DNA from: Lutibacter maritimus
GTDB taxonomy: Bacteria; Bacteroidota; Bacteroidia; Flavobacteriales; Flavobacteriaceae
Assembly: GCF_900116115.1 (NCBI RefSeq)
Contig: NZ_FOZP01000005.1
Location: 1-64,000 of the forward strand
Reading direction: 5' to 3'
Length of the DNA stretch: 64,000 nt
Each line of letters begins with the position of its first letter. The stretch's first letter is position 1. Made by a program: the position numbers and the translations under genes. Positions 55,571 to 64,000 of the stretch are shown here, piece after piece. Under the pieces are notes generated by a model. That model was not told the origin of the DNA, searched no databases, and was given only the letters and a program-made list of their open reading frames with translations.

Positions 55571-56311
55571 TTAAATTACTTTGGCTTCGTTGTGTAATAA
55601 ACTAATTAGTTCATCTACATTATCAACAATTTTACAAGCAGATTTTGCTGCAGGTTTTTCAAAAGAAACACTAGAAGTTGAAGTTTCTTTTACAAAAGAC
55701 TCCACAACGGTTAATTTTTTCTGACGTGCCATCATAATACCACGCATATTAGGGATTTTTAAATCTTTTTCTTCAACCAACCCTTTTTGTCCAGCAATTA
55801 CTAAAGGTAGGTTTGCTGATAAAATTTCTTTACCTCCATCAATTTCTCTTTGAATAGTAGCTTTATCGCCCTCAATTTCTAATCCTACGCAAGCATTTAC
55901 AAAACTATAGTCTAAAAGTCCAGCTAACATTCCAGGAACCATACCGCCATTATAATCTATAGATTCTTTTCCAGCTAAAATTAAATCATAAGCATTAGTT
56001 TTTACAACTTCAGCCAATTCTTTTGCTACAGCAAATCCATCGGTAGCTTCGGTATTAACTCTTATTGCATCATCAGCTCCAATCGCTAAGGCTTTTCTTA
56101 AAGTTGGTTCTGTAGTTGCATTTCCTACAGTAACAACTGTTACTGTTGCTCCTTGTTTTTCTTTAAACCACATTGCTCTTGTTAAAGCAAATTCATCGTA
56201 CGGATTTATAACAAATTGCACGCCGTTGCTATCAAATTTTGAATCATTTTCTGTAAAATTAATTTTTGATGTAGTGTCTGGCACGTGACTAATACAAACT
56301 AATATTTTCAT
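55571..56311 (-). CDS. etfB: Electron transfer flavoprotein beta subunit
   Basis: AMP-binding partner of EtfA. The 246 residues begin MKILVCISHVPDT and include VINPYDEFALTRAM near residue 35, LAGKESIDYNGG near 115 and VEEKDLKIPNMRGIMMARQKKL near 178. Transcribed leftward ahead of etfA and divergent from pdhB. Confidence 0.95.
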   Translation of the reverse strand: MKILVCISHVPDTTSKINFTENDSKFDSNGVQFVINPYDEFALTRAMWFKEKQGATVTVVTVGNATTEPTLRKALAIGADDAIRVNTEATDGFAVAKELAEVVKTNAYDLILAGKESIDYNGGMVPGMLAGLLDYSFVNACVGLEIEGDKATIQREIDGGKEILSANLPLVIAGQKGLVEEKDLKIPNMRGIMMARQKKLTVVESFVKETSTSSVSFEKPAAKSACKIVDNVDELISLLHNEAKVI

Positions 56312-56434
56312 TTTATTATATTTTTGAGTATTTAATTTAAAATTAGTAGTTATTTATTGATATTTTTACGAATGTACTACTTTTTTTTAAAAATATTATG
56401 CACGCATAGTAAAATTTTATAAAACGTAATTTTT

Positions 56435-56465
56435 TTGATAGTAAAATAAGAATTGTTTACTTTTG
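56435..56465 (+). promoter_or_regulatory. Promoter of pdhB
   Basis: TTG at 56435-56437, a 20-bp spacer and TACTTTTG at 56458-56465 match the Bacteroidetes consensus fully. It shows that the frame's upstream codons to 56453 are not translated. Confidence 0.75.
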
Positions 56466-56488
56466 CAAACTGTAAATATTTATATAAA

Positions 56489-57469
56489 ATGAAGACTATA
56501 CAATTTAGAGAAGCCATTTGCGAAGCAATGAGCGAAGAAATGAGAAGAGATGAATCTATCTTTTTAATTGGTGAAGAAGTTGCTGAATATAATGGTGCAT
56601 ATAAAGCATCTAAAGGAATGCTTGATGAATTTGGGCCAAAACGTGTTATTGATTCTCCAATTGCAGAGCTAGGCTTTACAGGTATTGCTGTAGGATCTGC
56701 AATGAATGGTAACCGACCAATTGTTGAATTTATGACGTTCAACTTCTCTTTGGTAGGGATTGATCAAATTATAAATAATGCAGCTAAAATCAGACAAATG
56801 TCTGGTGGGCAATTAAATTGTCCTATTGTTTTTAGAGGGCCAACTGGTTCTGCAGGTCAATTAGGGGCAACGCACTCTCAAGCTTTTGAAAACTGGTTTG
56901 CAAATACACCAGGCTTAAAAGTTATTGTGCCATCAAACCCATATGATGCAAAAGGATTATTAAAAGCAGCCATTAGAGATGATGATCCAGTAATTTTTAT
57001 GGAATCTGAACAAATGTATGGAGATAAAGGTGAAGTGCCAGAAGGAGAATATATTGTGCCAATTGGTGTGGCAGATGTTAAAAGAGTTGGTACAGATGTA
57101 ACAATTGTATCCTTTGGTAAAATTATAAAAGAAGCCTATGCTGCTGCTGAAATTTTAGAAAAAGAAGGAATTTCTGTTGAAATTTTAGATATGCGTACTG
57201 TTAGACCAATGGATTTTGAAGCTATTTTTACATCAGTAAAAAAAACAAACAGATTGGTTATTTTAGAAGAAGCTTGGCCGTTTGCTAGTGTTTCTTCAGA
57301 AATCACATTCCAAGTTCAAGAAAATGTATTTGATTATTTAGATGCTCCAATAAGAAGAATTACAACTGCAGATACACCTGCACCATATTCTCCAGTTTTA
57401 TTGGAAGAGTGGTTACCAAACTTTAACGATGTTGTTAAAGCGGTTAAAGATGTGATGTACATAAAATAA
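56489..57469 (+). CDS. pdhB: Pyruvate dehydrogenase E1 component, beta subunit
   Basis: Thiamine-dependent decarboxylation of pyruvate as part of the PDH complex. The 326-residue protein starts MKTIQFREAICEAMSEEM at the ATG at 56489 (an upstream extension to 56453 lies in the promoter). It has the Glu in EEVAEYNGAYKASKG near residue 28, DSPIAELGFTGIAVG, FRGPTGSAGQLGATHSQ near 120, and EEAWPFASVSSEI near 267. The alpha subunit is not adjacent, so E1 is split in this genome. Confidence 0.94.
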   Translation: MKTIQFREAICEAMSEEMRRDESIFLIGEEVAEYNGAYKASKGMLDEFGPKRVIDSPIAELGFTGIAVGSAMNGNRPIVEFMTFNFSLVGIDQIINNAAKIRQMSGGQLNCPIVFRGPTGSAGQLGATHSQAFENWFANTPGLKVIVPSNPYDAKGLLKAAIRDDDPVIFMESEQMYGDKGEVPEGEYIVPIGVADVKRVGTDVTIVSFGKIIKEAYAAAEILEKEGISVEILDMRTVRPMDFEAIFTSVKKTNRLVILEEAWPFASVSSEITFQVQENVFDYLDAPIRRITTADTPAPYSPVLLEEWLPNFNDVVKAVKDVMYIK

Positions 57470-57495
57470 TTGGTATAAAATTTGCGTTATAAATT

Positions 57496-57525
57496 CCTTT
57501 CAGGTTTTTCCTGAAAGGTTTTTTT
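57496..57525 (+). terminator. Terminator after pdhB
   Basis: A 9-bp stem CCTTTCAGG / CCTGAAAGG with a 5-T loop and a run of seven T residues. The next gene's ATG is only 3 nt beyond the T-run. Confidence 0.85.
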
Positions 57526-57528
57526 ATT

Positions 57529-60024
57529 ATGAGAAATAAGTTAAAAAGTATTTTTATTTTAATTGTACTGTTTTGTATAAACAGTTACGGTCAAGTAAAA
57601 ATTAGCGGAGTAGTAGTTGATGAACAAAATCAGTCAATCCCTTTTGCAAACATTGTGTTTGGGGGTTCAACTATAGGAACAGTTTCTGATGAGAACGGAA
57701 AATTTTATTTAGAATCTGATAATAATTATACTCAAATAGAAGTTTCTTTTTTAGGGTTTCAAAACAAAAAACTACCAATAAAAAGCAGAGATTTTAACTT
57801 AACAATAGTATTAGTTGAAGAAGCGGCTCAACTTGGTGAAGTTTTTATTTATGCCGGAAAGGTTAAGAAAAAAGGAAATCCTGCAATTGCCATTTTAGAA
57901 AAAGTTTGGGCAAGAAAACGTCAAAATGGAATTTATTTATTCGACCAATATCAATATGAAAAGTATGAAAAACTTGAATTTGATATGAATAATGTAGATA
58001 GCACCTTTATGAAGAAAAAGCTTTTTAAAGGAATGGAATTCATTTTTGAAGAAATTGATACTTCTAATATTACTGGAAAAGCCTTTTTACCAATATTTAT
58101 AAACGAATCTGTTTACAATTCTTATGGAAGAAATAAAGGTGGGAAAAAACTTCGTGAAGATTTAATTGCCAATAAAAACTCTGGCTTTAACTCAAACCAA
58201 AACGTAATTGCATTTATTAAAGATTTATATGTAGAATACAATGTGTATGATAGTTATATTAAAATTTTTGATAAAAGCTTTGTAAGCCCAATTTCAAAAA
58301 CTGCAGGAGTTTCAACCTATAATTATGTGTTGTCAGACAGTGCTTTTATTGATAATAAATGGTGTTATAATATAATTTATTACCCAAGAAGAAAAGGAGA
58401 ATTAACTTTTAAAGGAGATTTTTGGGTAAATGATACCACTTTTGCTATTAAAGATATTAATATGAAAGTGAATAAAAGTGCCAATATTAACTGGGTAAAA
58501 GATATTTATATTGAACAAGAATTTGATGTTTTAAATGACTCTATATTTTTATTGAAACGAGATTATATGATGTCCGATTTCAGTATCAATAAAAAAGAAA
58601 AATCAAAAGGTTTGTACGGAAAACGTACAACTATGTATAAAAATTATGAGTTTAATAAACCAAAAGAAGATAATTTTTATGCCAAAGAAAGCAATATTTA
58701 CGAAGAAAGTATTTATAATAAAACCAATGATTATTGGAGTTTAAACAGGCAAGAGAAATTAAACGAAAATGAATTAGGCATTTATAAAATGCTAGATACT
58801 TTAACAACCGTTCCAAAATTTAAACGATTGTATAATTTGGTTTCCATTTTAGGTTCGGGTTATATTGAATTTAATAATTTTGATTACGGACCAATTTTTT
58901 CAACGTTCGGAAAAAATGATGTTGAAGGTTGGCGAATTAGAGTAGGAGGAAGAACCTTTTTAGGAGGGAATGAACCTTGGCGATTGCAAGCATATACAGC
59001 CTATGGTTTAAAAGATAATCAATTTAAATATGGTGTTTCAGGAAAATGGATGTTAGAGCCAAAAAGCAGATTAACTATTGGAGCAGGAAACCGTAGAGAT
59101 ATTGAACAAATTGGTGTTAGTTTAACTACAACTAATGATGTTTTAGGAAGAAGTTTTGCATCATCCTCATTATTTTCTTCAGGAGATAATAGTAAATTAA
59201 CTTCCATAAATTTATCCAATGTATTTATGTCTGTGGAACCTAAACAAAATTTAGAATTAAGGTTAGGTGCATCATATAGAACTTTAAAATCTGCATCACC
59301 AGATACATTTAATTTAGATTATTGGGTTGATGAAGCGCAGACTATTAAAAAGTCTGATGTAGTTCAAAGTGAAATTGATTTTTCAATAAAATATACGCCC
59401 AACAGAAAAACAATTGGGTATGGCGTTGAAAGAAATGAAGTTTCAAGCACATATTCAACATTGTTTTTAAACTATTCTCGCGGAATTAAAGGCGTTATTG
59501 ATAGTGATTTTAATTATGAAAAAATTCAGTTTTATTACAAACAACCTATTTTAATTGGTGGTTTTGGTAGAATGTTTACAACTTTTGAAGTTGGTAAAAC
59601 GTTTGGTGAAGCACCATTAGGATTGTTAAATGTTGTGCCTGGAAATCAATCATATTTTACCATTGATAACACGTATTCTTTATTAGATTATTATGAATTT
59701 GTTACAGATACTTACGCATCTATCCATGTAGAACATAGTTTTAATGGTCGGTTTTTATCAAGAATTCCATTATTAAGAAAATTAAATTTACGAGAAATTG
59801 TAGGTGTAAAAAGTGTTTGGGGAGAAATTTCCGATAAAAACAGGGCTTTAAACGCATCAAATATTAATTACCTAGCCCCAAATAAACCATACATAGAATA
59901 TAATGTTGGTATTGGAAATATTTTTAAAGTTTTTAGATTAGATTTTAGCTGGAGAGGAAATTATAGAGATGTTCCTAATGCAAATAACTTTGCTATAAAA
60001 GGCGCGTTTGGATTCCATTTTTAA
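57529..60024 (+). CDS. DUF5686 outer-membrane protein with carboxypeptidase-like domain
   Basis: A large envelope protein of unknown function. The 831 residues consist of a signal peptide (near INSYGQ), a carboxypeptidase-D-like regulatory domain (about 25-100, with IPFANIVF and TVSDENGKFYL), the DUF5686 region, and a C-terminal half rich in alternating hydrophobic strands ending in KGAFGFHF, which suggests an outer-membrane beta-barrel. It has no TonB plug motifs. It starts directly after the pdhB terminator, so any transcription probably comes by read-through or from an unrecognised promoter. Confidence 0.8.
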   Translation: MRNKLKSIFILIVLFCINSYGQVKISGVVVDEQNQSIPFANIVFGGSTIGTVSDENGKFYLESDNNYTQIEVSFLGFQNKKLPIKSRDFNLTIVLVEEAAQLGEVFIYAGKVKKKGNPAIAILEKVWARKRQNGIYLFDQYQYEKYEKLEFDMNNVDSTFMKKKLFKGMEFIFEEIDTSNITGKAFLPIFINESVYNSYGRNKGGKKLREDLIANKNSGFNSNQNVIAFIKDLYVEYNVYDSYIKIFDKSFVSPISKTAGVSTYNYVLSDSAFIDNKWCYNIIYYPRRKGELTFKGDFWVNDTTFAIKDINMKVNKSANINWVKDIYIEQEFDVLNDSIFLLKRDYMMSDFSINKKEKSKGLYGKRTTMYKNYEFNKPKEDNFYAKESNIYEESIYNKTNDYWSLNRQEKLNENELGIYKMLDTLTTVPKFKRLYNLVSILGSGYIEFNNFDYGPIFSTFGKNDVEGWRIRVGGRTFLGGNEPWRLQAYTAYGLKDNQFKYGVSGKWMLEPKSRLTIGAGNRRDIEQIGVSLTTTNDVLGRSFASSSLFSSGDNSKLTSINLSNVFMSVEPKQNLELRLGASYRTLKSASPDTFNLDYWVDEAQTIKKSDVVQSEIDFSIKYTPNRKTIGYGVERNEVSSTYSTLFLNYSRGIKGVIDSDFNYEKIQFYYKQPILIGGFGRMFTTFEVGKTFGEAPLGLLNVVPGNQSYFTIDNTYSLLDYYEFVTDTYASIHVEHSFNGRFLSRIPLLRKLNLREIVGVKSVWGEISDKNRALNASNINYLAPNKPYIEYNVGIGNIFKVFRLDFSWRGNYRDVPNANNFAIKGAFGFHF

Positions 60025-60063
60025 AAATCAACCAAAATTACAATAATTACATAATGAATTTTG

Positions 60064-60071
60064 TATTTTTG
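60064..60071 (+). promoter_or_regulatory. Promoter -7 element of ppa
   Basis: TATTTTTG matches TAnnTTTG 20 bp upstream of the ppa ATG. A matching TTG is not evident. Confidence 0.4.
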
Positions 60072-60091
60072 CTAAAATTAAAAACAAGAAA

Positions 60092-60628
60092 ATGAGTACG
60101 AAAACTAAAAAAAACAATGTAACTTTTGATGTATTAATTGAAATACCAAAAGGTAGTAGAAATAAATATGAGTACGATTTTGTTTTACACAAAATCCGTT
60201 TCGATAGAATGTTGTTTTCATCCATGATGTATCCTGGAGATTATGGTTTTATTCCTGAAACTCTTGCATTAGATAAAGATCCATTAGATGTTTTGGTTTT
60301 AGGTAGTGAACCAACATTTCCAATGTGTGTTATGGAAGTTAAGCCAATAGGTGTTTTCCATATGACAGATGAAAAAGGGCCAGATGAAAAAATTATTTGT
60401 GTACCAATATCAGATCCTGTTTGGAATCAATTAAATGATATTGCAGATATGAATCCACATCAAGTAAAGGAAATTGAACATTTCTTTCAAGTATATAAAG
60501 ATTTAGAAGAAAAGAAAGTAGATGTTGGCGGTTGGGGAAATGTCAATGAAGCTATTGAATTGGTTAAAACAGCAGTAGAACGTTACGATTTAAGCGAACA
60601 TAAAAAGAAAAGAACTTTTACTATATAG
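60092..60628 (+). CDS. ppa: Soluble inorganic pyrophosphatase (family I)
   Basis: Hydrolyses pyrophosphate to phosphate in the cytoplasm. The 178-residue protein has VLIEIPKGSRNKYEYDF near residue 11, MMYPGDYGFIPET near 46, the metal-binding signature DKDPLDVLVL near 62, and DEKIICVPISDP near 101. It is adjacent to a membrane pyrophosphatase gene, which is notable because the two compete for the substrate. Confidence 0.95.
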   Translation: MSTKTKKNNVTFDVLIEIPKGSRNKYEYDFVLHKIRFDRMLFSSMMYPGDYGFIPETLALDKDPLDVLVLGSEPTFPMCVMEVKPIGVFHMTDEKGPDEKIICVPISDPVWNQLNDIADMNPHQVKEIEHFFQVYKDLEEKKVDVGGWGNVNEAIELVKTAVERYDLSEHKKKRTFTI

Positions 60629-60655
60629 TATTAGTAATATATTATAGAATTTATT

Positions 60656-60689
60656 AAACCATCTTTAAAAATTAAAGGTGGTTTTTTTT
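60656..60689 (+). terminator. Terminator after ppa
   Basis: Stem AAACCATCTTT / AAAGGTGGTTT (one G-U pair), 7-nt loop, then TTTTTT. It separates ppa from hppA. Confidence 0.8.
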
Positions 60690-60758
60690 ATCACCCTTTT
60701 TTTTCTACATTTAGCCAACCAAAAAAATTATAATTAAAACAATCTTAACAATTTTCAA

Positions 60759-63185
60759 ATGGAATTATTAGTGAATTATTTACCCTTATTTGGGGTTTTA
60801 GCGCTCATATTTGTTTTTTTAAAAAACAACTGGGTTTCTAAACAAGATGTAGGGAATGAAAAAATGGCGCGTATTGCAAAAAATATTGCAGATGGTGCTA
60901 TGTCTTTTTTAAAAGCTGAATACAAAATTTTAGCAATTTTCGTTGTAGCTGTTTCAATATTACTATATTTAAAAGGAACGTATGATGTAGGTTCTCACGG
61001 TATGGTTGCCGTTTCATTTATAGTTGGAGCAATTTGTTCAGCTTTGGCTGGTTTTATAGGAATGCGCGTAGCAACTAAAGCCAATGTTAGAACCACACAA
61101 GCTGCAAGAACTTCATTAGGAAAAGCACTAGAAGTTGCTTTTGCAGGAGGCTCTGTTATGGGACTAGGAGTTGTCGGTCTAGGTGTTTTAGGATTGAGTA
61201 GTTTATTTATGCTTTATCAATATCTATGGCCAGGAGCTGAAAATATTCCAACAGTACTAAACGTACTTTCTGGTTTTTCGTTAGGCGCATCATCAATTGC
61301 ATTGTTTGCACGTGTTGGTGGTGGTATTTATACAAAAGCTGCCGATGTTGGTGCCGATTTAGTTGGTAAAGTTGAAGCGGGTATACCTGAAGATCATCCT
61401 TTAAATCCTGCAACTATTGCAGATAATGTTGGAGATAATGTTGGAGATGTTGCTGGTATGGGAGCAGATTTATTTGAATCGTATGTAGGTTCAATTATTG
61501 GTACAATGGTATTAGGAGCATTAATTATTACTCCAAATTTTAATGGCTTAGGGGCTGTTTATTTACCTTTAGTACTTGCTGCTGTTGGAATTGTAATGTC
61601 TATTATAGGAACTTTATTTGTTAGAGTTAAAGATGGTGGAAGTCCTCATAAAGCATTAAATTTAGGTGAATTTGGTTCAGGTTCATTAATGATAATAGCC
61701 TCTTATTTTATAATTACAGCAATGATTCCTGAGACAGTTGAAGGATTACCTTCAGGAGCAATGGGAGTATTTTTTGCAACGCTTGCTGGATTAATTGCAG
61801 GTTTTGGAGTTGGAAAAATAACAGAATATTATACAGGAACAGGAACTAAACCAGTAACTTCAATAGTAAAACAATCTGAAACAGGATCAGCTACTAATAT
61901 TATTGCAGGTTTAGGAGTTGGTATGATGTCAACAGCAATTCCAATAGTAATAATAGCTATAGCAATTATGGTTTCTCATCATTTTGCAGGACTTTATGGA
62001 ATTGCTATTGCTGCTGTGGGTATGTTAGCAAATACAGGTATTCAATTGGCTGTTGATGCTTATGGGCCAATTTCAGATAATGCTGGAGGTATTGCTGAAA
62101 TGGCAGAATTACCAAAAGAAGTGCGTGAGCGTACAGATAAATTAGATGCTGTTGGAAATACAACTGCAGCTATTGGAAAAGGATTTGCAATTGCTTCTGC
62201 TGCTTTAACAGCATTGGCTTTATTTGCTGCATTTATGAAAACAGCCAATGTAACTTCAATTGATGTTTCAAAGCCCGATATTATGGCTGGTTTATTAATA
62301 GGAGGTATGTTACCTTTTGTATTTTCTGCCTTATCTATGAATGCAGTTGGAAGAGCTGCCATGGCAATGATTGAAGAGGTTCGTCGTCAATTTAGAGATA
62401 TTCCTCAACTAACGGCAGCTTTAAAAGTAATGCGTAAATATGATTCAGATATGTCAAAAGCAACTGATGAAGATAGAAAAATATTTGATGCTGCAGATGG
62501 TTATGCTGATTACAGTAAATGTGTTGAAATTTCTACACATGCATCAATTAAAGAAATGATTTTTCCAGGTTTATTAGCTTTAATTGTACCAGTAGTTGTT
62601 GGTTTTGGAGGTAAATTTATTGGAATTGGAGGTCCTCAAATGTTAGGTGGTTTATTGGCAGGTGTAACAACATCGGGAGTGTTAATGGCAATTTTTCAAT
62701 CTAACGCTGGTGGAGCTTGGGATAATGCTAAAAAAATGATTGAAGAGCAAGGTAGAAAAGGTACGGATGCTCATAAAGCGGCTGTAGTTGGAGATACTGT
62801 TGGTGATCCGTTTAAAGATACTTCAGGACCATCGTTAAATATTTTATTAAAATTAATGTCGGTTGTAGCTTTAGTAATTGCGCCAAGTATTGCTTTAGAA
62901 AAAACGGATATTGATGAATATAGTAAAGAAAAAGTTGCTACAGAAGTTGTTACAAATCAAATTTCAAAAGCAGTAAATGTTGAAATGAAAACAAATGAAG
63001 ATGGAACTGTAACTGCAACGGTAATTACTGAAACTACTGAAAATGGCGAAACAGTTATTGAAGAGAAAGTTTTTACAGGAACAGAAACTGAAGTAAGAGC
63101 ACAAATTGATGCTTTAAAAAATGTAGAAGCTAAAACTGATGCTAAAAAAATTATAGTAAAAGAGGTTATTGAAGGAAATCAATAA
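60759..63185 (+). CDS. hppA: Membrane-bound ion-pumping pyrophosphatase, K+-dependent type
   Basis: Uses pyrophosphate hydrolysis to move Na+ and/or H+ out of the cytoplasm. The 808-residue protein has the 16-helix pattern with [26 protein letters not shown] near residue 203, DLFESYVG near 237 (Glu in the position used by Na+ pumps, rather than the DLFGSYAE of plant H+ pumps), and [10 protein letters not shown] near 466 (Ala form, typical of K+-dependent enzymes). After the last conserved helix (VALVIAPSI near 710) there is an extra hydrophilic tail of about 95 residues, rich in E, T and K, which is not in the classic enzyme. Confidence 0.93.
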   Translation: MELLVNYLPLFGVLALIFVFLKNNWVSKQDVGNEKMARIAKNIADGAMSFLKAEYKILAIFVVAVSILLYLKGTYDVGSHGMVAVSFIVGAICSALAGFIGMRVATKANVRTTQAARTSLGKALEVAFAGGSVMGLGVVGLGVLGLSSLFMLYQYLWPGAENIPTVLNVLSGFSLGASSIALFARVGGGIYTKAADVGADLVGKVEAGIPEDHPLNPATIADNVGDNVGDVAGMGADLFESYVGSIIGTMVLGALIITPNFNGLGAVYLPLVLAAVGIVMSIIGTLFVRVKDGGSPHKALNLGEFGSGSLMIIASYFIITAMIPETVEGLPSGAMGVFFATLAGLIAGFGVGKITEYYTGTGTKPVTSIVKQSETGSATNIIAGLGVGMMSTAIPIVIIAIAIMVSHHFAGLYGIAIAAVGMLANTGIQLAVDAYGPISDNAGGIAEMAELPKEVRERTDKLDAVGNTTAAIGKGFAIASAALTALALFAAFMKTANVTSIDVSKPDIMAGLLIGGMLPFVFSALSMNAVGRAAMAMIEEVRRQFRDIPQLTAALKVMRKYDSDMSKATDEDRKIFDAADGYADYSKCVEISTHASIKEMIFPGLLALIVPVVVGFGGKFIGIGGPQMLGGLLAGVTTSGVLMAIFQSNAGGAWDNAKKMIEEQGRKGTDAHKAAVVGDTVGDPFKDTSGPSLNILLKLMSVVALVIAPSIALEKTDIDEYSKEKVATEVVTNQISKAVNVEMKTNEDGTVTATVITETTENGETVIEEKVFTGTETEVRAQIDALKNVEAKTDAKKIIVKEVIEGNQ

Positions 63186-63202
63186 AAAACCTTTACACAT
63201 AA

Positions 63203-63230
63203 AAAAAGCCCACTAATTAGTGGGCTTTTT
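63203..63230. terminator. Bidirectional terminator between hppA and dnk
   Basis: A perfect palindrome AAAAAGCCCACTAA and its complement, flanked by A- and T-runs, between the convergent genes. Confidence 0.88.
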
Positions 63231-63242
63231 TATGCTTTTTTG

Positions 63243-63857
63243 CTAAAATAATCCGTTTATTTGGGCATCTATTTTATCAATAATTTTACCTAAATCCTCT
63301 TGATTTTCAACAAAATCTAAATTGTCAACTTCAATAATTAATAAATTACCTTTATCATATTTAGTAATCCAAGCTTCGTAGCGTTCATTTAATCTGCTTA
63401 AATAATCAATACTTATAGAGTTTTCATAATCTCTTCCTCTTTTATGAATTTGGCCAACTAAGGTAGAAATTGAGGCTCTTAAATAAATAAGTAAATCTGG
63501 TGGTGAAACCAATCGTTCCATTAATTCAAATAAAGATTCGTAATTTGTGTAATCTCTATTTGGCATTAAACCCATTGCATGTAAGTTTGGTGCAAAAATT
63601 CGGGCATCTTCATAAATAGTTCTATCTTGAATAATATTTTTACCACTTTCTCTGATTTCTAATATTTGGCGAAAGCGACTATTTAAAAAATATACTTGTA
63701 AATTAAATGACCAACGCTCCATTTCACTATAAAAGTCATCTAAATATGGATTACCTTCAACAGATTCATAATGTGGTTCCCATTTGTAATGTTTGGCTAA
63801 AAGTTTGGTTAAGGTGGTTTTACCTGCTCCAATATTGCCGGCAATAGCTACGTGCAT
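63243..63857 (-). CDS. Deoxynucleoside kinase (dA/dC/dG type)
   Basis: Phosphorylates salvaged deoxynucleosides. The 204-residue protein has the P-loop IAGNIGAGKTTLT at the start, ESVEGNPYLDDFY near residue 30, the DRTIYEDARIF (DR[ST]) motif near 78 and the lid HKRGRDYE near 138. It is a stand-alone relative of the kinase half of the HPPK fusion at 45401. The specificity (dA, dG or dC) cannot be set by eye. Confidence 0.92.
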   Translation of the reverse strand: MHVAIAGNIGAGKTTLTKLLAKHYKWEPHYESVEGNPYLDDFYSEMERWSFNLQVYFLNSRFRQILEIRESGKNIIQDRTIYEDARIFAPNLHAMGLMPNRDYTNYESLFELMERLVSPPDLLIYLRASISTLVGQIHKRGRDYENSISIDYLSRLNERYEAWITKYDKGNLLIIEVDNLDFVENQEDLGKIIDKIDAQINGLF

Positions 63858-63932
63858 ATTTTAGATTTTAGTGATAATGAAAACGCTAAAATACTTATTT
63901 TTTTTGTGAATTAGCAATACAATTTTAACGGA

Positions 63933-64000
63933 TTAATAAATCAGTTTGTATCCGAATCCTCGCACGTTTATAATTTGTATAGCAGGATCGCTTTTTAATT
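63933..64000 (-). CDS. OmpR/PhoB-type response regulator, 3' end only
   Basis: The last 21 codons before a TAA read ...KSDPAIQIINVRGFGYKLIY, which is the ending of the winged-helix DNA-binding domain of OmpR-type regulators (the VRGxGY motif). The rest, including the receiver domain, lies beyond the right edge of the window. It is encoded upstream of the deoxynucleoside kinase on the same strand. Confidence 0.75.
   Translation of the reverse strand, partial: LKSDPAIQIINVRGFGYKLIY

Noticed and set aside
56453-56488. Twelve-residue extension of PdhB
   Set aside because: It overlaps a full-consensus promoter -7 element, and the ATG at 56489 gives the normal start of the family.
62060-62362. 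100-aa Ala-rich frame antisense to hppA
   Set aside because: Lies opposite the best-conserved part of hppA, so it is an expected shadow frame.

Overview
The window is about 64 kb of AT-rich DNA from a Flavobacteriaceae-type Bacteroidetes genome, most likely marine. The evidence is a SusC/SusD pair, the gliding genes gldB and gldC, many lipoproteins with short signal peptides ending in (S/A)C, promoters of the Bacteroidetes form TTG-N20-TAnnTTTG, a HPPK-deoxynucleoside kinase fusion, and ion-handling genes (nhaA and a K+-dependent, probably Na+-pumping membrane pyrophosphatase). No tRNA, rRNA, insertion sequence, prophage or CRISPR array was seen.

Region 1 (3-31366) is a pectin utilisation locus. 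Its left part (3-6421, + strand) is the cytoplasmic galacturonate route: 2-keto-3-deoxygluconate kinase, KDPG aldolase, a hexuronate MFS transporter, tagaturonate reductase and altronate dehydratase. UxaC, KduI and KduD are not in the window and may lie off the left edge. Two tandem paralogous LacI regulators (- strand) follow. They are divergent from a GH28-SusC-SusD-DUF4957/5123 unit whose promoter carries a perfect TGTAATCGATTACA palindrome, with a degenerate copy nearer the repressor gene. After a strong terminator a second run of genes encodes a PL9 lyase, esterase, DUF4861 protein, cupin, GH105, Gfo/Idh/MocA oxidoreductase, GH43, PL10 lyase, CE8 pectinesterase, CE12 acetylesterase and another esterase. 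A GH2 beta-galactosidase-type enzyme with its own promoter closes the locus. Together these would de-esterify and depolymerise homogalacturonan and parts of rhamnogalacturonan-I, import the oligosaccharides, and finish them to pyruvate and glyceraldehyde-3-phosphate.

The most striking anomaly in region 1 is at 26102-26111. A run of ten A residues separates the PL10 frame from a CE8 frame that has no start codon or signal peptide of its own. One extra A joins them into a single secreted PL10-CE8 protein of about 680 residues. This is a fresh frameshift, a sequencing error, or a programmed slippage site.

Region 2 (31376-48383) is core metabolism and cell biology: TrmN6, a saccharopine dehydrogenase-family protein, DUF2007, DUF423, PEP carboxykinase, NhaA, the rimP-nusA-infB operon with an attenuator-like leader hairpin, a universal stress protein, NadE, GldB-GldC, the HPPK-dNK fusion and SppA.

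Region 3 (48384-50352) is small but unusual. An AraC regulator gene is bracketed by two same-direction copies of a ~117-bp promoter block that align without gaps. One drives a small secreted protein. The other drives nothing but ~70 nt and a terminator, so it is a candidate small RNA or an orphaned promoter.

Region 4 (50419-64000) holds a nucleotide/folate operon (DUF151 nuclease, NupC, ThyA, two small proteins, DHFR), etfBA, the pyruvate dehydrogenase E1 beta gene, a large DUF5686 outer-membrane protein, adjacent soluble and membrane pyrophosphatases, a second deoxynucleoside kinase, and the 3' end of an OmpR-type response regulator cut by the window edge.
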